Shown: positions 1 to 10,500 of the stretch, piece after piece
Numbering within the stretch: the first letter of the stretch is position 1
Layout: each line of letters opens with the position of its first letter
Origin: Agriotes lineatus
Lineage: Eukaryota; Arthropoda; Insecta; Coleoptera; Elateridae
DNA length: 64,000 nucleotides
Reading direction: 5' to 3'
Assembly (NCBI GenBank): GCA_940337035.1
Contig: CALNHX010007589.1
Span: 1-64,000 of the forward strand
Notes under the pieces: model-generated
Seen by the model: the letters and a program-made list of their open reading frames with translations, nothing else
The model's database searches: none
Told to the model about the DNA's origin: nothing
Program-made: the position numbers and the translations under genes

Positions 1-1084
1 CAGATTCGTAGAATTGTACCAGGTCTGGCAACGCTGCTAATATCAAGACCACGCCCAAAATGATAATTGTCTCTTGAAACATTTACATGTTTTCTTAGTT
101 TTTTCTCACCCCGTACTTCAAATCTAAGATTTTTCTGTGGTAATATTATTTCCTTGACAAGCAGAATTTTTTATAAAGAATGATTTTTCGCCATAAAATT
201 AATAATAACGATTTTGCTCTTATTGTCATTTTATATTGTCGTCTTGATTTTCTTTGTGCGTTACGTCTTTCTATGATTTCATTTTTTAGGCGCAAGGTAA
301 CGTTGGTTAGAATTATAAAGAAATATTTGAATACATAACCGCGTTACTTCCAGACAGAAATATTCAGGGTTAAGAATAAGATGATTTCTGGAAAAAGTTT
401 TTTGTGGCGAACATTATGTGTACATCATACGGCATATAGTATAACACGCTGTTTTTATAGTTAAATAAGGTTAAGCAGACATTATTAAAAGCGAAACATC
501 GATTCAGTTGAAGATAGCTGCAATAGACCATCATATCAATATTTGCAAAAAAGAAATATTTTATTAGAATATAAGATTACTATGTTAGCAGCTATGGTAA
601 TTACGTTTTAAAAAAAATACTAATCCTTACTGGTTTGTGAATTTAGGGGGTTGTTATAATCTCAGCACATTGTTTGAAATTTTGGGAATCAAGCAAAGAT
701 GAAAATTGTAGAAAGTGTTAACGGCAGTTACGGCATGTCTCAAATATGACACTCAAGATAAACATCATGTTTTAATTCATTACGCGGGCATTCTTAATAA
801 ATAACGGAAGCGTGTGTAAACATAACGGTAGCAGTTTTGCTCATGAAAATGTTTAATTTAAGAACGAACCAACGTAAAATAGATGCGGAGCGTGTAACTA
901 CTTTTAATTGAAGTCCAATCATTAGCTTGTATCTCGTACTTTCTTCTAGCGGCCGACAATGTAAATGTAAGGCAAACAATGTCAATATCAAAAGGCAGTT
1001 CCCACCATCATCATCAACACATTTTTCTGTGCAGCGGAGTTTCTCTTTTGCTAATAGCCAGCGTAACAAGGTTACGGTGAAATA
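1..1084. other. AT-rich DNA upstream of the first exon
   Basis: I see no gene here. Short open frames on both strands lack family resemblance. The stretch directly upstream of the ATG at 1085 should hold the promoter of the secreted-protein exon, but I could not place a convincing TATA box or initiator. Confidence 0.4.
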
Positions 1085-1172
1085 ATGAATGCACTATTAT
1101 TAAACTTTCCCCGGGTAATCTCAATTCTGTTACTTTTATTCTGTGTTCACGGTTATGTTGGAGTTCTGTCAC
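1085..1172 (+). CDS. Candidate first exon encoding a signal peptide (SPH gene)
   Basis: ATG at 1085 opens 29 codons: a short polar start (MNALLLNFPR), a hydrophobic core (VISILLLLFCVHG) and a small-residue end (YVGVLS), the shape of a secretory signal peptide. The frame runs into GTAAGT at 1173, a strong splice donor, leaving one base (phase 1). The CLIP exon at 25982 begins with the two bases needed to complete that codon, giving Ser-His-Pro-Cys at the join, as expected for a CLIP domain right after a signal peptide. The exon is too short to be proven from sequence alone. It could instead belong to the gene ending at 16479, whose middle exons I cannot find. The phase match is seen; the join across about 24.8 kb is inferred. 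Confidence 0.5.
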
Positions 1173-3920
1173 GTAAGTGGCGATGGTAATACTTACTACG
1201 CGCTTCCAACTCTCTACTGGAAATTAAATCCTTTCCAATTCCAGAAATGCACTTACAGTTTTTAATTCGAGCATCGACATTTTACAACGAATCGATTAAT
1301 TTTAGCATATTCAGTTCACATTTATATTCGCACATTTATTGCTGTATTCAAACAGTAGAAAGTCGCATGAATAAAATTCAATTGCCCTGTTAGAAATTAC
1401 GGTGATACAATATTGTCTACTTCATATTGAAATGCATTGCCATTGCAAAAGACAGGGAATGATATCGTGATATCGGTTTTAGTCAGGCATGAAGCATGTG
1501 AGCTCATTAGACATTAACTACTTATTAACAGTACATTTAATTTAAAAAGTTTGATACTTTCTATTTACCGGTAAGTCTTTATAACGTGTTAGCTCTACAC
1601 GCGTAGTATGTTAAATAGTTAAAAATTTGTAGTTTTATTAATATAAATCAAAGGTTATGGCGATTTTTCAGAATAATTGATATTGGTATGTTAATACCAC
1701 TATCACCTTATGATTTAACGTATTCATATGTTTGGAACGACTTTTGACAATTGCATTGCTGTTCAAACTTAATAAATGTAGTTCAGTAAAATAAATTTCT
1801 ATTTATTCGTAATATATCCATACTACAAATGACACAGCAGTATCTTGAGCCTTTTAGGTGCAATTTTAATACAAGAGAAAATTTGAAAACTATGTATTTA
1901 AAATGTAATCTATATCTATATGCTGATCTTTACAAAAACATTTTTTAGGGTATAGCAGCACACTCTCTAAAGTGATATATGAAAATATAGTCTAATCTAT
2001 AAATAGGTTTTTGATTAAATTATATATGTAGGTATGCATATGTTTAGAAGACGTTCTTATTATATACTATGTATTACAAAATAATGCTTAGCAACCATAT
2101 TAGGCCTTCATTTAATATACAGAACAAATGTGATACAACAGTCAGAACGTATACGTATAATTTGAACTCCTTTAAGTCTATACTAAAACTATGGTGATAC
2201 CATATAAAAGTCCTCTATTACATTAAATAAGCATGCACATGATTATGTTGATATCGCATTAATCTTAAATCCGAAATAATTTAGCAGTCAATTGGTGCCA
2301 CAATTTAATATAGGAAAAAAAGATTAAAATAATGCAAGATGTAAACTAGAGTCTTATGTATACACTGACATTTGCAACTGCATTTTTTAAAGTAATTAGG
2401 GATATGAAGCGTGTAAAAAGTGACAGAAAATTTATTTAATTTTGGTTCTTTATTGTTTCGAATTTGTTCAATTTTCATACGTTATAAAAGTTGATTATTT
2501 CCAGCAAGCTCTCTTTATAGATAATATGGCAAACAATTAATATATATCTTTAAAATAAAAGACACTCTTATAAAATCTTAAAGTTGTCTTAAAGCTATTT
2601 AAAGATGCACACTCTTATTAGCACTTAATTCATTTCTTAGGAAGAGATGTTTCTGGTGATGCTATGCAGCGAGACGGCCATGTTTATTTCATCTAATACA
2701 TTCCCGGTGCAACAAATTACAAAATAAATATAACTATATTATGTTAGCGTTTAATTTCTCCTTAATTGGGGCCAAAGAAAGAAGTGCGAGACGGATGTGC
2801 GAAACAGCGAGTGTGAGGAAGACGCCAGAGAGAAATGTGTGTCAGTTATTGCGGTCGCACTTTCTCGCGAAAAACCCCCTCTACCGCCTGTTGCGCTTTG
2901 AGCTCCATAAAGAATAAAGTTATAAATAATTTCCAACGTGATTGTCACCGAAACTAGGTCAAAATCAGTTTTCGACAATGCGTTATGTATAAGTAGCGCT
3001 ATTATTAGGCTGATAACGCTTACCGCTTACGTTAATTAAGATTACTCGAAACTTGGATCAGATCGACGCTGAGCACGCAATATTCTTAGTTGCAACTTTA
3101 AATATTTTGCATATTTCTAACTTGCGAATATAATTTTTCTGTTATAAAATGTAATTATAGTAAGACAGCTACAGGGAGATTGAAAAATATAGTCCAGGTT
3201 GGCCATGAGTGGAGACACCTATGTTTAATACACGTTGTCTATTTGAAAATAACCGAAACTAAAAAATCAACTCTCAAAGCAATTATTCTAACGATAGGCC
3301 ACTTGAAATTAGCGACAGAATTTAGCTAAAATATTACTATACATTTTGAATTTAAGCAAATACGATTTATTGTAAACCGTGGGTTTCCTTAAATTCCAAA
3401 ATTTATTGTCTTTGTTGGGCGCTAGCATTGAGTCCACGAGTTGCATAGCGCAACCGTTTGCAGACCGCTGGAATAGAAAGACTAAATTCAGGTCAGTACG
3501 CTGTGATGTATACAGAGGTAGTCAGTTGTATAATGTTGTATTATGAAAGTTATAGCCAAAAGTCAGGGCCACCGTTTTAGCGGTCAGGTACTCCCTCTTC
3601 CTCATTCTTTTTGTTGCTTTACTGAAATTGTTGCGACTTTGTCCCGCTGGGTTATTAAATAACCGGCGATTGTGCAGGAACTGCTAGGTGCACTTGAATT
3701 TTATTAGTTTGTTGCTCGTTAGCAAACGCGTTTCTAAACGTTTTCGGAAGTTATAAACGGAAGTAGCGCGTTTCTTAATAATAAATGACAACCGTCTCCT
3801 CTGTACGTGAAAATGGAAATTACTATTTCTACATAAAAAGTCTGTCATATATAGGGTGACTACTTTTCAATTAATACAAACCCTGAGATTCTTCGTAAGT
3901 AAAAAAAATCTGGTGTGATA
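1173..3920. other. AT-rich presumed intron, nothing recognised
   Basis: I see no exon, transposase or reverse transcriptase motif on either strand. The frame on the - strand at 2751-2978 has no family resemblance. I read this as intron sequence if the 1085 exon is real. Confidence 0.4.
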
Positions 3921-3924
3921 CATG

Positions 3925-4960
3925 CACACAACTTGCTTTTACAGTGATCTTATAATTAGCCAAAACTTTGATTTTTTATTTTTAAGCCTTTATCAAAAAT
4001 TTTAAAAAATTATAAATTCTACAGAAACCGTAAAAAGTAGAGCGTTAGTTCAAGAGACAAAGTTTCTCTAAAATTTTAGGCTGAATTCAAAAATTTAATA
4101 ATAAAACAGAGAAAAAACAGAAGAAACCCATTTTAGAAGTATTCAACGGGAAAATCACCTATCTCAGATCAATACACATTAAAAATGTAATGAAAATGTA
4201 AAGTTTGAAAAATATCGCCAGAGCTGATTTTTTAATTCGAAAACAACTGAAAAGTCACGAGAGTAAACACATACTTCCCGTTATGCGATTTTTTTCAAAA
4301 GCTTGCTGTCGCATCTAGATAGTACATAAAACTTATACCGGGTGTCCGTTCTCAAAGTCGAACATAGGCGATTAACATTGTATTGAACGTTTTTGCAGAT
4401 TCCTGCTCGCCAATTCAACTTACAGGGAAGGTAATGATATCAATGGAAAGATAAAATTATTACACATCAAATGGTACCAATAATAATATTCAAGATACGA
4501 TTTTTATTTTAAAATACTAATTTAAAACTTGGGAATTTTTAAATATGCCATGCCTTGCTTTTCAAGTTCGATAGCATTTGTCAAAAAAATTGGTAATTAT
4601 TTGGCGAAAAAACAGGTATTTTCTGTCAACGTCTGTTAAAATTATCTACAGAAAAGTGAATTATTTCAATGAAGAACGAGTTAATGCACTAATGTTAATT
4701 GTCTATGTTCGACTTTGAGAATGGACACCCGGTATATGAAGTGTCAACGCCATACCTCTTTTCGTTTTTGAGATATTCTGTTCACAGACAGACACACACA
4801 CAGACGGACACACAGACAGACCAATGAACAAAAACATGTTTTTGGGTTCAGGGATACTCTAAAACGTGAAGATCTGTTGAAAACTCAATTTAGAATTTTT
4901 GGGGTGAATCCAATACTTCCTTTATCGTAAAAGAAAGTAAAAAGGAATTTAATTAGTAGT
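3925..4960. repeat. Interspersed repeat X, copy 1, split by a MITE
   Basis: Unbroken similarity runs to 51785-52258, and the second half matches 13285-13680. Shared landmarks include a stretch about 'agaaacccattttagaagt', 'gctgtcgcatctagatagta' and, further on, 'gaagatctgttgaaaactca' followed by 'ggggtgaatccaatacttcc'. A CA/CAGA-rich simple repeat lies at 4792-4822. The unit has no coding capacity that I can see. Its superfamily is not recognised. The copy is interrupted at 4338-4732. Confidence 0.7.
4338..4732. mobile_element. MITE with about 45-bp terminal inverted repeats, TA target
   Basis: The left end CCGGGTGTCCGTTCTCAAAG is matched by the inverted right end ending at 4732; complementarity continues through 'gtcgaacatag' and 'attaacatt' for about 45 bp. 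It is 395 bp long and noncoding. It sits inside repeat X. The uninterrupted copy at 52231-52240 reads 'cttatatatg', so insertion duplicated TA, pointing to the Tc1/mariner group for the mobilising enzyme. Confidence 0.85.
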
Positions 4961-5117
4961 TTAATTACAAAATAATTAATTACTGCCCAGATCTACATAC
5001 AATTAAAATCAGTTAACGTCACTAACAATTGTAGATGATTTTAGAATTATATACCTAGTGACATAAATTCTGTTTTAAAAGGTGCTACAAAACTTAAGTT
5101 ATGAATAAGCTGACAAT

Positions 5118-5700
5118 TCATAATATTATTAAACCCGATTCCGAGTGATGGCCTCCCCATGGTGGTTCCAGCCTATTCGTTTTTTTGCGATATTCCTCCA
5201 AACAGGAAACAGGTCCCATTTGATCTTGAATTTCGTTTCTCATCTTATTTTCGGGCGTATTTATTTTGTGCAGGTTTGGGTTTGGGCACCAGAATGTTAT
5301 TAGCTTGGAGGCGTTTTGACGAATTACATGAACAGCCGAGCTCCACTTCCGTTTTGTTTGCATTTTCTTTAATAGTCGTTGACATTCATAGTTTCTTTTG
5401 TAGTTCAGTTGTTCTTATTTTGTCCCTCTTCCGTATCTTCAAATTGTTTCGTAGCATATTGTTCTGTGATGTCTCGCTATTCTTAAGTTATGTTGCTGTG
5501 GGAGCCCAGCTTTGAATTTCTTTGTCGTGTTTATCCTAACTGGAGATTGTTTTCCATGGTGACGTCTATTGTTATTTTCTCAATCACGTGGTTTGTGAGT
5601 ATACGTGTTGGTCATGTTTATGGTAGGTCCTACTTCTGTACTTTCTGTTCTGAGTTTGTTTAACATTTCTTCTAATTTTGAGACAATTTTGGCGAATATT
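5118..5700. other. Unassigned stretch with two overlapping open frames
   Basis: An 81-codon frame on the - strand (5118-5363) and a 118-codon frame on the + strand (5159-5515) overlap. Neither has a domain I recognise. The + frame is Phe/Leu/Val-rich, as expected of a complementary shadow. It may be decayed mobile DNA, because it abuts a LINE fragment. Confidence 0.3.
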
Positions 5701-5733
5701 GTAATCTAAGAGCAAATTTGCCGATAAACCTCT

Positions 5734-5877
5734 TGTATTAATCGACCAACCAGGGAAGAGAAAACTTGTATTGATCACATCTTTTTGAAGAACTATATAA
5801 AAAACGTATCTTTTTTGCCATTGTTATTAAAATCTAAAATAACTGATCATGACCCAACTTTTTTTACAATTAAAATT
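5734..5877 (+). mobile_element. LINE endonuclease C-terminal fragment
   Basis: Forty-eight codons beginning at TGT 5734 read as the last part of an apurinic-type endonuclease of Jockey/CR1-type LINEs. They contain CINRPTREEKTCIDHIF and, near the end, KSKITDHDPTFF, where the Asp-His pair matches the conserved SDH active-site motif with Ser replaced by Thr. A TAA at 5878 ends the frame. No start codon or flanking reverse transcriptase is visible, so this is a relic. Confidence 0.7.
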
Positions 5878-6082
5878 TAATGAAAAGGTAACTCAAGAAA
5901 AAGAAAACAAAATTAATTAAAATAGTTAAATTGATCCAAATATTGTGTCAGCAATTCACTTATTAGTCATCGTGGAACATAACTAACAGCGGTATACATA
6001 TAGTGGCATTTTTATTGTTTTTAGTACATTGTACTAATTTTTGGCTTTTAGTTCAAGTTCAACTAACAAAAATAACCCGCCA

Positions 6083-6150
6083 AAAAGAAGATCTATGATC
6101 GTCTATTTACCAAAATATATTAGTAAATAGTCAATCATATGTCTTCTTTT
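6083..6150. repeat. Short inverted repeat
   Basis: Arms of 28 bp (from 'aaaagaagatctatgatc' at 6083 and its imperfect complement ending at 6150) flank a 12-bp loop. It is probably the remnant of a small fold-back element. Confidence 0.6.
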
Positions 6151-6720
6151 AGAAAGGTTGTTTTAAATCGTTCCGTATAATTAAAAAGCGGAGTATAGTT
6201 GTTTCTACTCTACGTTTGTTGCTAAATTGTATCTTTAATCAGTAGGTAAATATTTACAATTTTCCTTAAAATAATCAATGTTAGGGAACATCTCTAAAAA
6301 AGTGTAAATTCATACAGCGCGTATAGAGGTAGAATGTTTGAGAGCTTCTACGCGACGTTGCCAATTTTTGGAGAACACAGCGTACGCTATACCAAAGAAA
6401 AAACAATATAAATACATAAATAGGTGAAGGTAGCCACGTATTGGCAATTGTACAAAGGAAAAAGACAATAGTGTCAACGTTCTACAGCTGAACTGCAATA
6501 CAAAATTGTGGGCACAGATGTGAAGTTGTCACCTAGGGATGAAAATTTGAATTTAGGGTTCTGATATAATGCTGTATAGAGAAACACTACAGCAAAACGC
6601 TGTCACCTCCAAAAACGGATGCCACAACGTTGTATATGAGGTGACAGCATACATTCCCTACCTATTTTGCATCAACATATATATTACACGATGATTTTTG
6701 AGGCTTTCACGGATATTGTC
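6151..6720. other. AT-rich stretch, nothing recognised
   Basis: No exon or element was identified. The open frame at 6310-6498 (- strand) has no family signature. Confidence 0.35.
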
Positions 6721-7014
6721 ATTAAGTAACAAACGACTTCCGGGATTGGACCGTGTCATGATTGAGAGCGAAAAACTCAACGTTTCGCCCACTTTCGTAA
6801 GGGGCTTCATCAGGAGGAAAAAAGCAAAAGAGCACGGTAACTCAACGTGTTAACCACGCCAGAGGCGAAACTCTTTGCAAGGGAAGGGACAGAAGAGCAC
6901 GGTAACTCAACGTGTGAACCACGTCAGAGGCGAAACTCGACAGTGGGCGAAACGTTGAGTTCTTCGATCTCAATCATGACACGATCCAATCCCGGAAGTC
7001 GTTTGTTACTTAAT
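6721..7014 (-). mobile_element. Inverted-repeat element, Penelope-terminus-like, with internal 65-bp duplication
   Basis: The outer roughly 70 bp are inverted repeats: 'attaagtaacaaacgacttc' at 6721 is complemented exactly by the end at 7014, and both arms contain the 'aacgtttcgcccact' block. The middle carries two direct copies, 65 bp apart, of a unit starting 'agcacggtaactcaacgtgt' (6831 and 6896). There is no open frame. The hammerhead-like core described separately lies in the left arm. Such a core within complex terminal repeats is known from Penelope-like retroelements, so I read this as a terminus-only derivative of one; a MITE is the alternative. Confidence 0.65.
6776..6816 (-). ncRNA. 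Minimal hammerhead ribozyme-like motif
   Basis: Read on the - strand from 6816: CTC, then CTGATGA (6813-6807), a stem GCCC/GGGC closed by an 11-nt loop, GAAAC (6786-6782), then GTT and GAG (6778-6776). These match the invariant hammerhead core CUGAUGA...GAAA, a helix II of at least 4 bp, a very short palindromic helix III (ACGU) and a possible helix I of CUC/GAG. The implied cleavage point follows GUU, an allowed NUH triplet. Minimal ribozymes of this type, thought to act as dimers, are known from Penelope-like elements. The motif is seen; activity is inferred. Confidence 0.6.
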
Positions 7015-7155
7015 ATATACTATACGTTTGTTGACCGGGAAAAGGATAGATATCCTAATCTCTGAACTTCGCACAATATTCCGAGCTACTGGTTGTATCA
7101 AGTCAGACGTTTCGAAATTATTTATTTCGTTATATACAGTATATGTATATGTCAT

Positions 7156-7406
7156 TGTTAATGTTTGTTATTCGATAACGTAAATAAAAAAAAGCACCAG
7201 TATATTACAGAAACTTTATTAACCCTTTACAGCCGATGTGCCGTTGATTTGGGCTATGTTTCTCAGCTGATGTGCTGGGAACTGGTACGAGACCGTCTTT
7301 AACTATGTACAGTTACTTAACGACTACTTCTTACTTAAAACTACCTGGAGCCGCCCTGCCGCGCTCACCCCTCCCTTACTAGGGTGCATGCCTGGAAGCT
7401 CCAACA
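7156..7406 (-). repeat. BEL/Pao 3' LTR
   Basis: Direct repeat of 13035-13284, beginning TGTTAATG and ending CCAACA on the + strand. It has an 8-A run where the other LTR has 7, and differs at three other sites. Confidence 0.92.
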
Positions 7407-7408
7407 TA

Positions 7409-7419
7409 CCGCCCCCTTT
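7409..7419 (-). other. Polypurine tract of the BEL/Pao element
   Basis: The - strand reads AAAGGGGGCGG directly next to the 3' LTR, as expected for the plus-strand primer of reverse transcription. Confidence 0.75.
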
Positions 7420-7577
7420 GAAGTCCTTTAGGCTTCGAAACCAGAACAATTAATAATATTATGTACAATAACGTAAAAGACTGTATAAACCAATTCCTAC
7501 ACCTAAAGCACAATATACAATGATTCTTACAATTAAACAATATATACCACTATTACTAATACATAAATCGTTTATGT

Positions 7578-10500
7578 TCACTCAGTTAGAGGCAAAAAGC
7601 ACAATTTGTTTAAAGGCCTTCGCAACACTCCGCGCACTGTTTTTACCGTTACCACTCTCACTAATTGGTCAGCCCCTGGATGAAGCTCAATTATTCTCCC
7701 CAAGAGCCACTGTTGAGGTGGTACGTTGTCCTCTGCCACAATGACCATTCTTCCTATACGAATATCTTCGAGCGCCCTTTGTCGCCACTTGGAACGCTGT
7801 TGCAGTTGAAGCAGATATTCTCTATGCCACCTTTTCCAAAAATGTTGCCGAAGTTGCTCCACTCTTTGCCACCGTGAAAGGCAATTTAATTTTAAATGGG
7901 TTGTATCGGGTTCCACCATTGTCATCAACGGTTCCCCGATCAAGAAATGACCAGGAGTCAGTGCGGCCAAGTCATTAGGATCAGAGGTCAGCGGGGTGAG
8001 GGGTCGGGAATTTAGACAGGCTTCGATTTGGGTAAGGAGAGTGTATAATTCTTCGTACGTTAATAGCGCGTTACCTATAACCCTTTTCAAGTGATATTTC
8101 ATCGCCCTAAAATTTGATTCCCACAAACCCCCCATGTTCGGCGCACGAGGTGCTATGAATTTCCACTCGATATTTTTAGCAGCTAATGTGCTTATCAATT
8201 CATTTTGAAAGTTAGAATTTTTAAGAAATTGGGCCAAATCAGCCAATTCGCGTTTGGCTCCTATGAAGGTAGACGCATTATCTGAATATATGCGTGATAT
8301 ATGACCACGTCTTGCGATAAATCGTTTAAGCGCACTTAAAAACGATGCTGATGTTAAATCGCTCACTACCTCCAAATGAACTGCCTTAGTGGCAAAACAT
8401 ACAAATAACGCAATGTAAACCTTTATGGTTCTTTTACCGCGTCCGCGACCCTGTTTGGCCAGAATGGGTCCTGCGTAATCAACTCCTGATATTAAAAAAG
8501 GACGTGTTAATTGCAACCGATCTTTGGGAAGATCACCCATTTTCTGCACAATAGTACGGGGCTTTGCATGAAAACATCTCATACATTTATGAATGATTTG
8601 CCTTATGACACCTTTTGCCGCTATAATCCAATATGTCTGCCTTAATGCCGCTAATGTAGCTTGCGCCCCTGCATGCAATTGACGCTCATGTTCACTGATA
8701 ATAAGCAATCTGGCCAAGTGATGATTTTTAGGCAGAACTATGGGATGCTTTACATCATTAGATATAGCTGCATTTCTTAGTCGACCACCTACCCTTATTA
8801 AGTCATCGTCGCCTACAAAGGGATTTAAAGAAGCTAATGGGCTACATTTGTCCACTACCTCGTTTTTATTTAATTGCCATCTCTCAGCTGCAAATGCCTG
8901 CTGTTGTACAATGCGAACTAAAGCAAACGTAGCCTTTTGCAGTTCATTAGATGCCAGCGGCCCTGCTTTTGCATCTGTCTTGTTTTTGCAATTTTGAATA
9001 AATCTAAAACAGTAGGCTATCACGCGCTGTAGCTTGGAAAAAGATGAAAATTTGTCAATGAACTGCGTCTCTACATTCACTGTTGTAAAGGCTATAACCT
9101 TCTTGCGTTTCTCTATAATCTCAACATTCCCTATCTCTAAAGTTGGTTGTTGGTATTCTTGATTCAACCACGTCGGACCAAAGAACCACGTTCGATAGGT
9201 GATTAATTCTCTAGGTAGCAGACCCCTACTAACAACATCTGCAGGGTTATCCCGCGACCTTATATGGCTCCAATTTTCTATTTGAGATAATGACTGAATT
9301 TCAGACACCCTATTTGCGACGAAAGTATTTAACGTATTAGGTTCTGTCGCTAACCACGCTAATACAATAGTCGAATCAGTCCAACAATATTCCCTTTTAA
9401 TGTCTAAATTAAGCGTTTTCTTAACGCTATCCATTAATTTAGCTAACAATAAAGCAGCGCATAGCTCTAGCCGCGGTATTGTGACTGTTTTCAGCGGCGC
9501 AACCCTACTTTTGGCACACAATAATTGAGAACTATGTTCATTATTAGTGCCTATTGTCTTAATATATATCGCAGCTCCGAAACCTAATTTTGAGGCATCG
9601 CAAAAGCCGTGGATTTCTATTGATTTGAAAGGAAAACACGACACTACTTTACGATTGATTTGTAAATCGTTTAAATAAGACAGTTGACTTAAAAATTCAG
9701 TCCACGTCGAATGAATATCCATGGGTACGCTCTCATCCCAAGCTATTTTCAATAACCATAATTTTTGCATTATAATCTTTGCTTTCATCGATACTGGTGC
9801 TATAAGACCTAAAGGATCAAAAATCTGAGCTATCGCGGATAAAATCGAACGTTTAGTAATTTTACTACATAGTGTGTGTGTTTTAATTTCGTATTTTAGA
9901 AAATCACCATCACAATTCCAAATTAATCCTAGCGTCTTAGTTTCTCCATTCTTATCTAAATTAATTACACTATCTGGCCTTATACCACTACTTCCCGAAA
10001 GGATTTGTTTTTCATTCGAAGCAAACTTACGCAATTCGAACCCCCCTTGTGCCAAAATGTCAATTATTTCATCCTTTAGCGTTATTAGCGCATTTAATTC
10101 ATTCCCGCCCGTAATGAGATCGTCCATATAAAAATCGCGACCTATAACTTTACTGCTTAGAGGATAATTAACTTGATTTTGTAAAGCTAGTTCTTGCAAA
10201 CATCGAGTTGCGATGTAACTGGCTGGTTTCGTACCATATGTAAGTGTAAGCAACCTGTATGTTTGAAGGGGTTCATTAGAATTATTTCGCCATAATATTC
10301 TTTGATAATCAGCCTGCTGCGGATGAATTTGTATTTGGCGATACATTTTTGCTATGTCGCCCGTTAACGCATATTGAAAGGTCCTGAATCGCGTCAAAAT
10401 TGAAAATAAATCTTGTTGAATCACTGGTCCACACATTAAATTGTCGTTTAAACTCGACCCGTTGCTAGTCCTCGCCGACATGTCAAAGACCACTCTTAGC

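Noticed and set aside
1..60. Open reading at the very start as the tail of a protease exon
   Set aside because: About 20 codons to a stop with no match to the conserved C-terminal block; too short to support.
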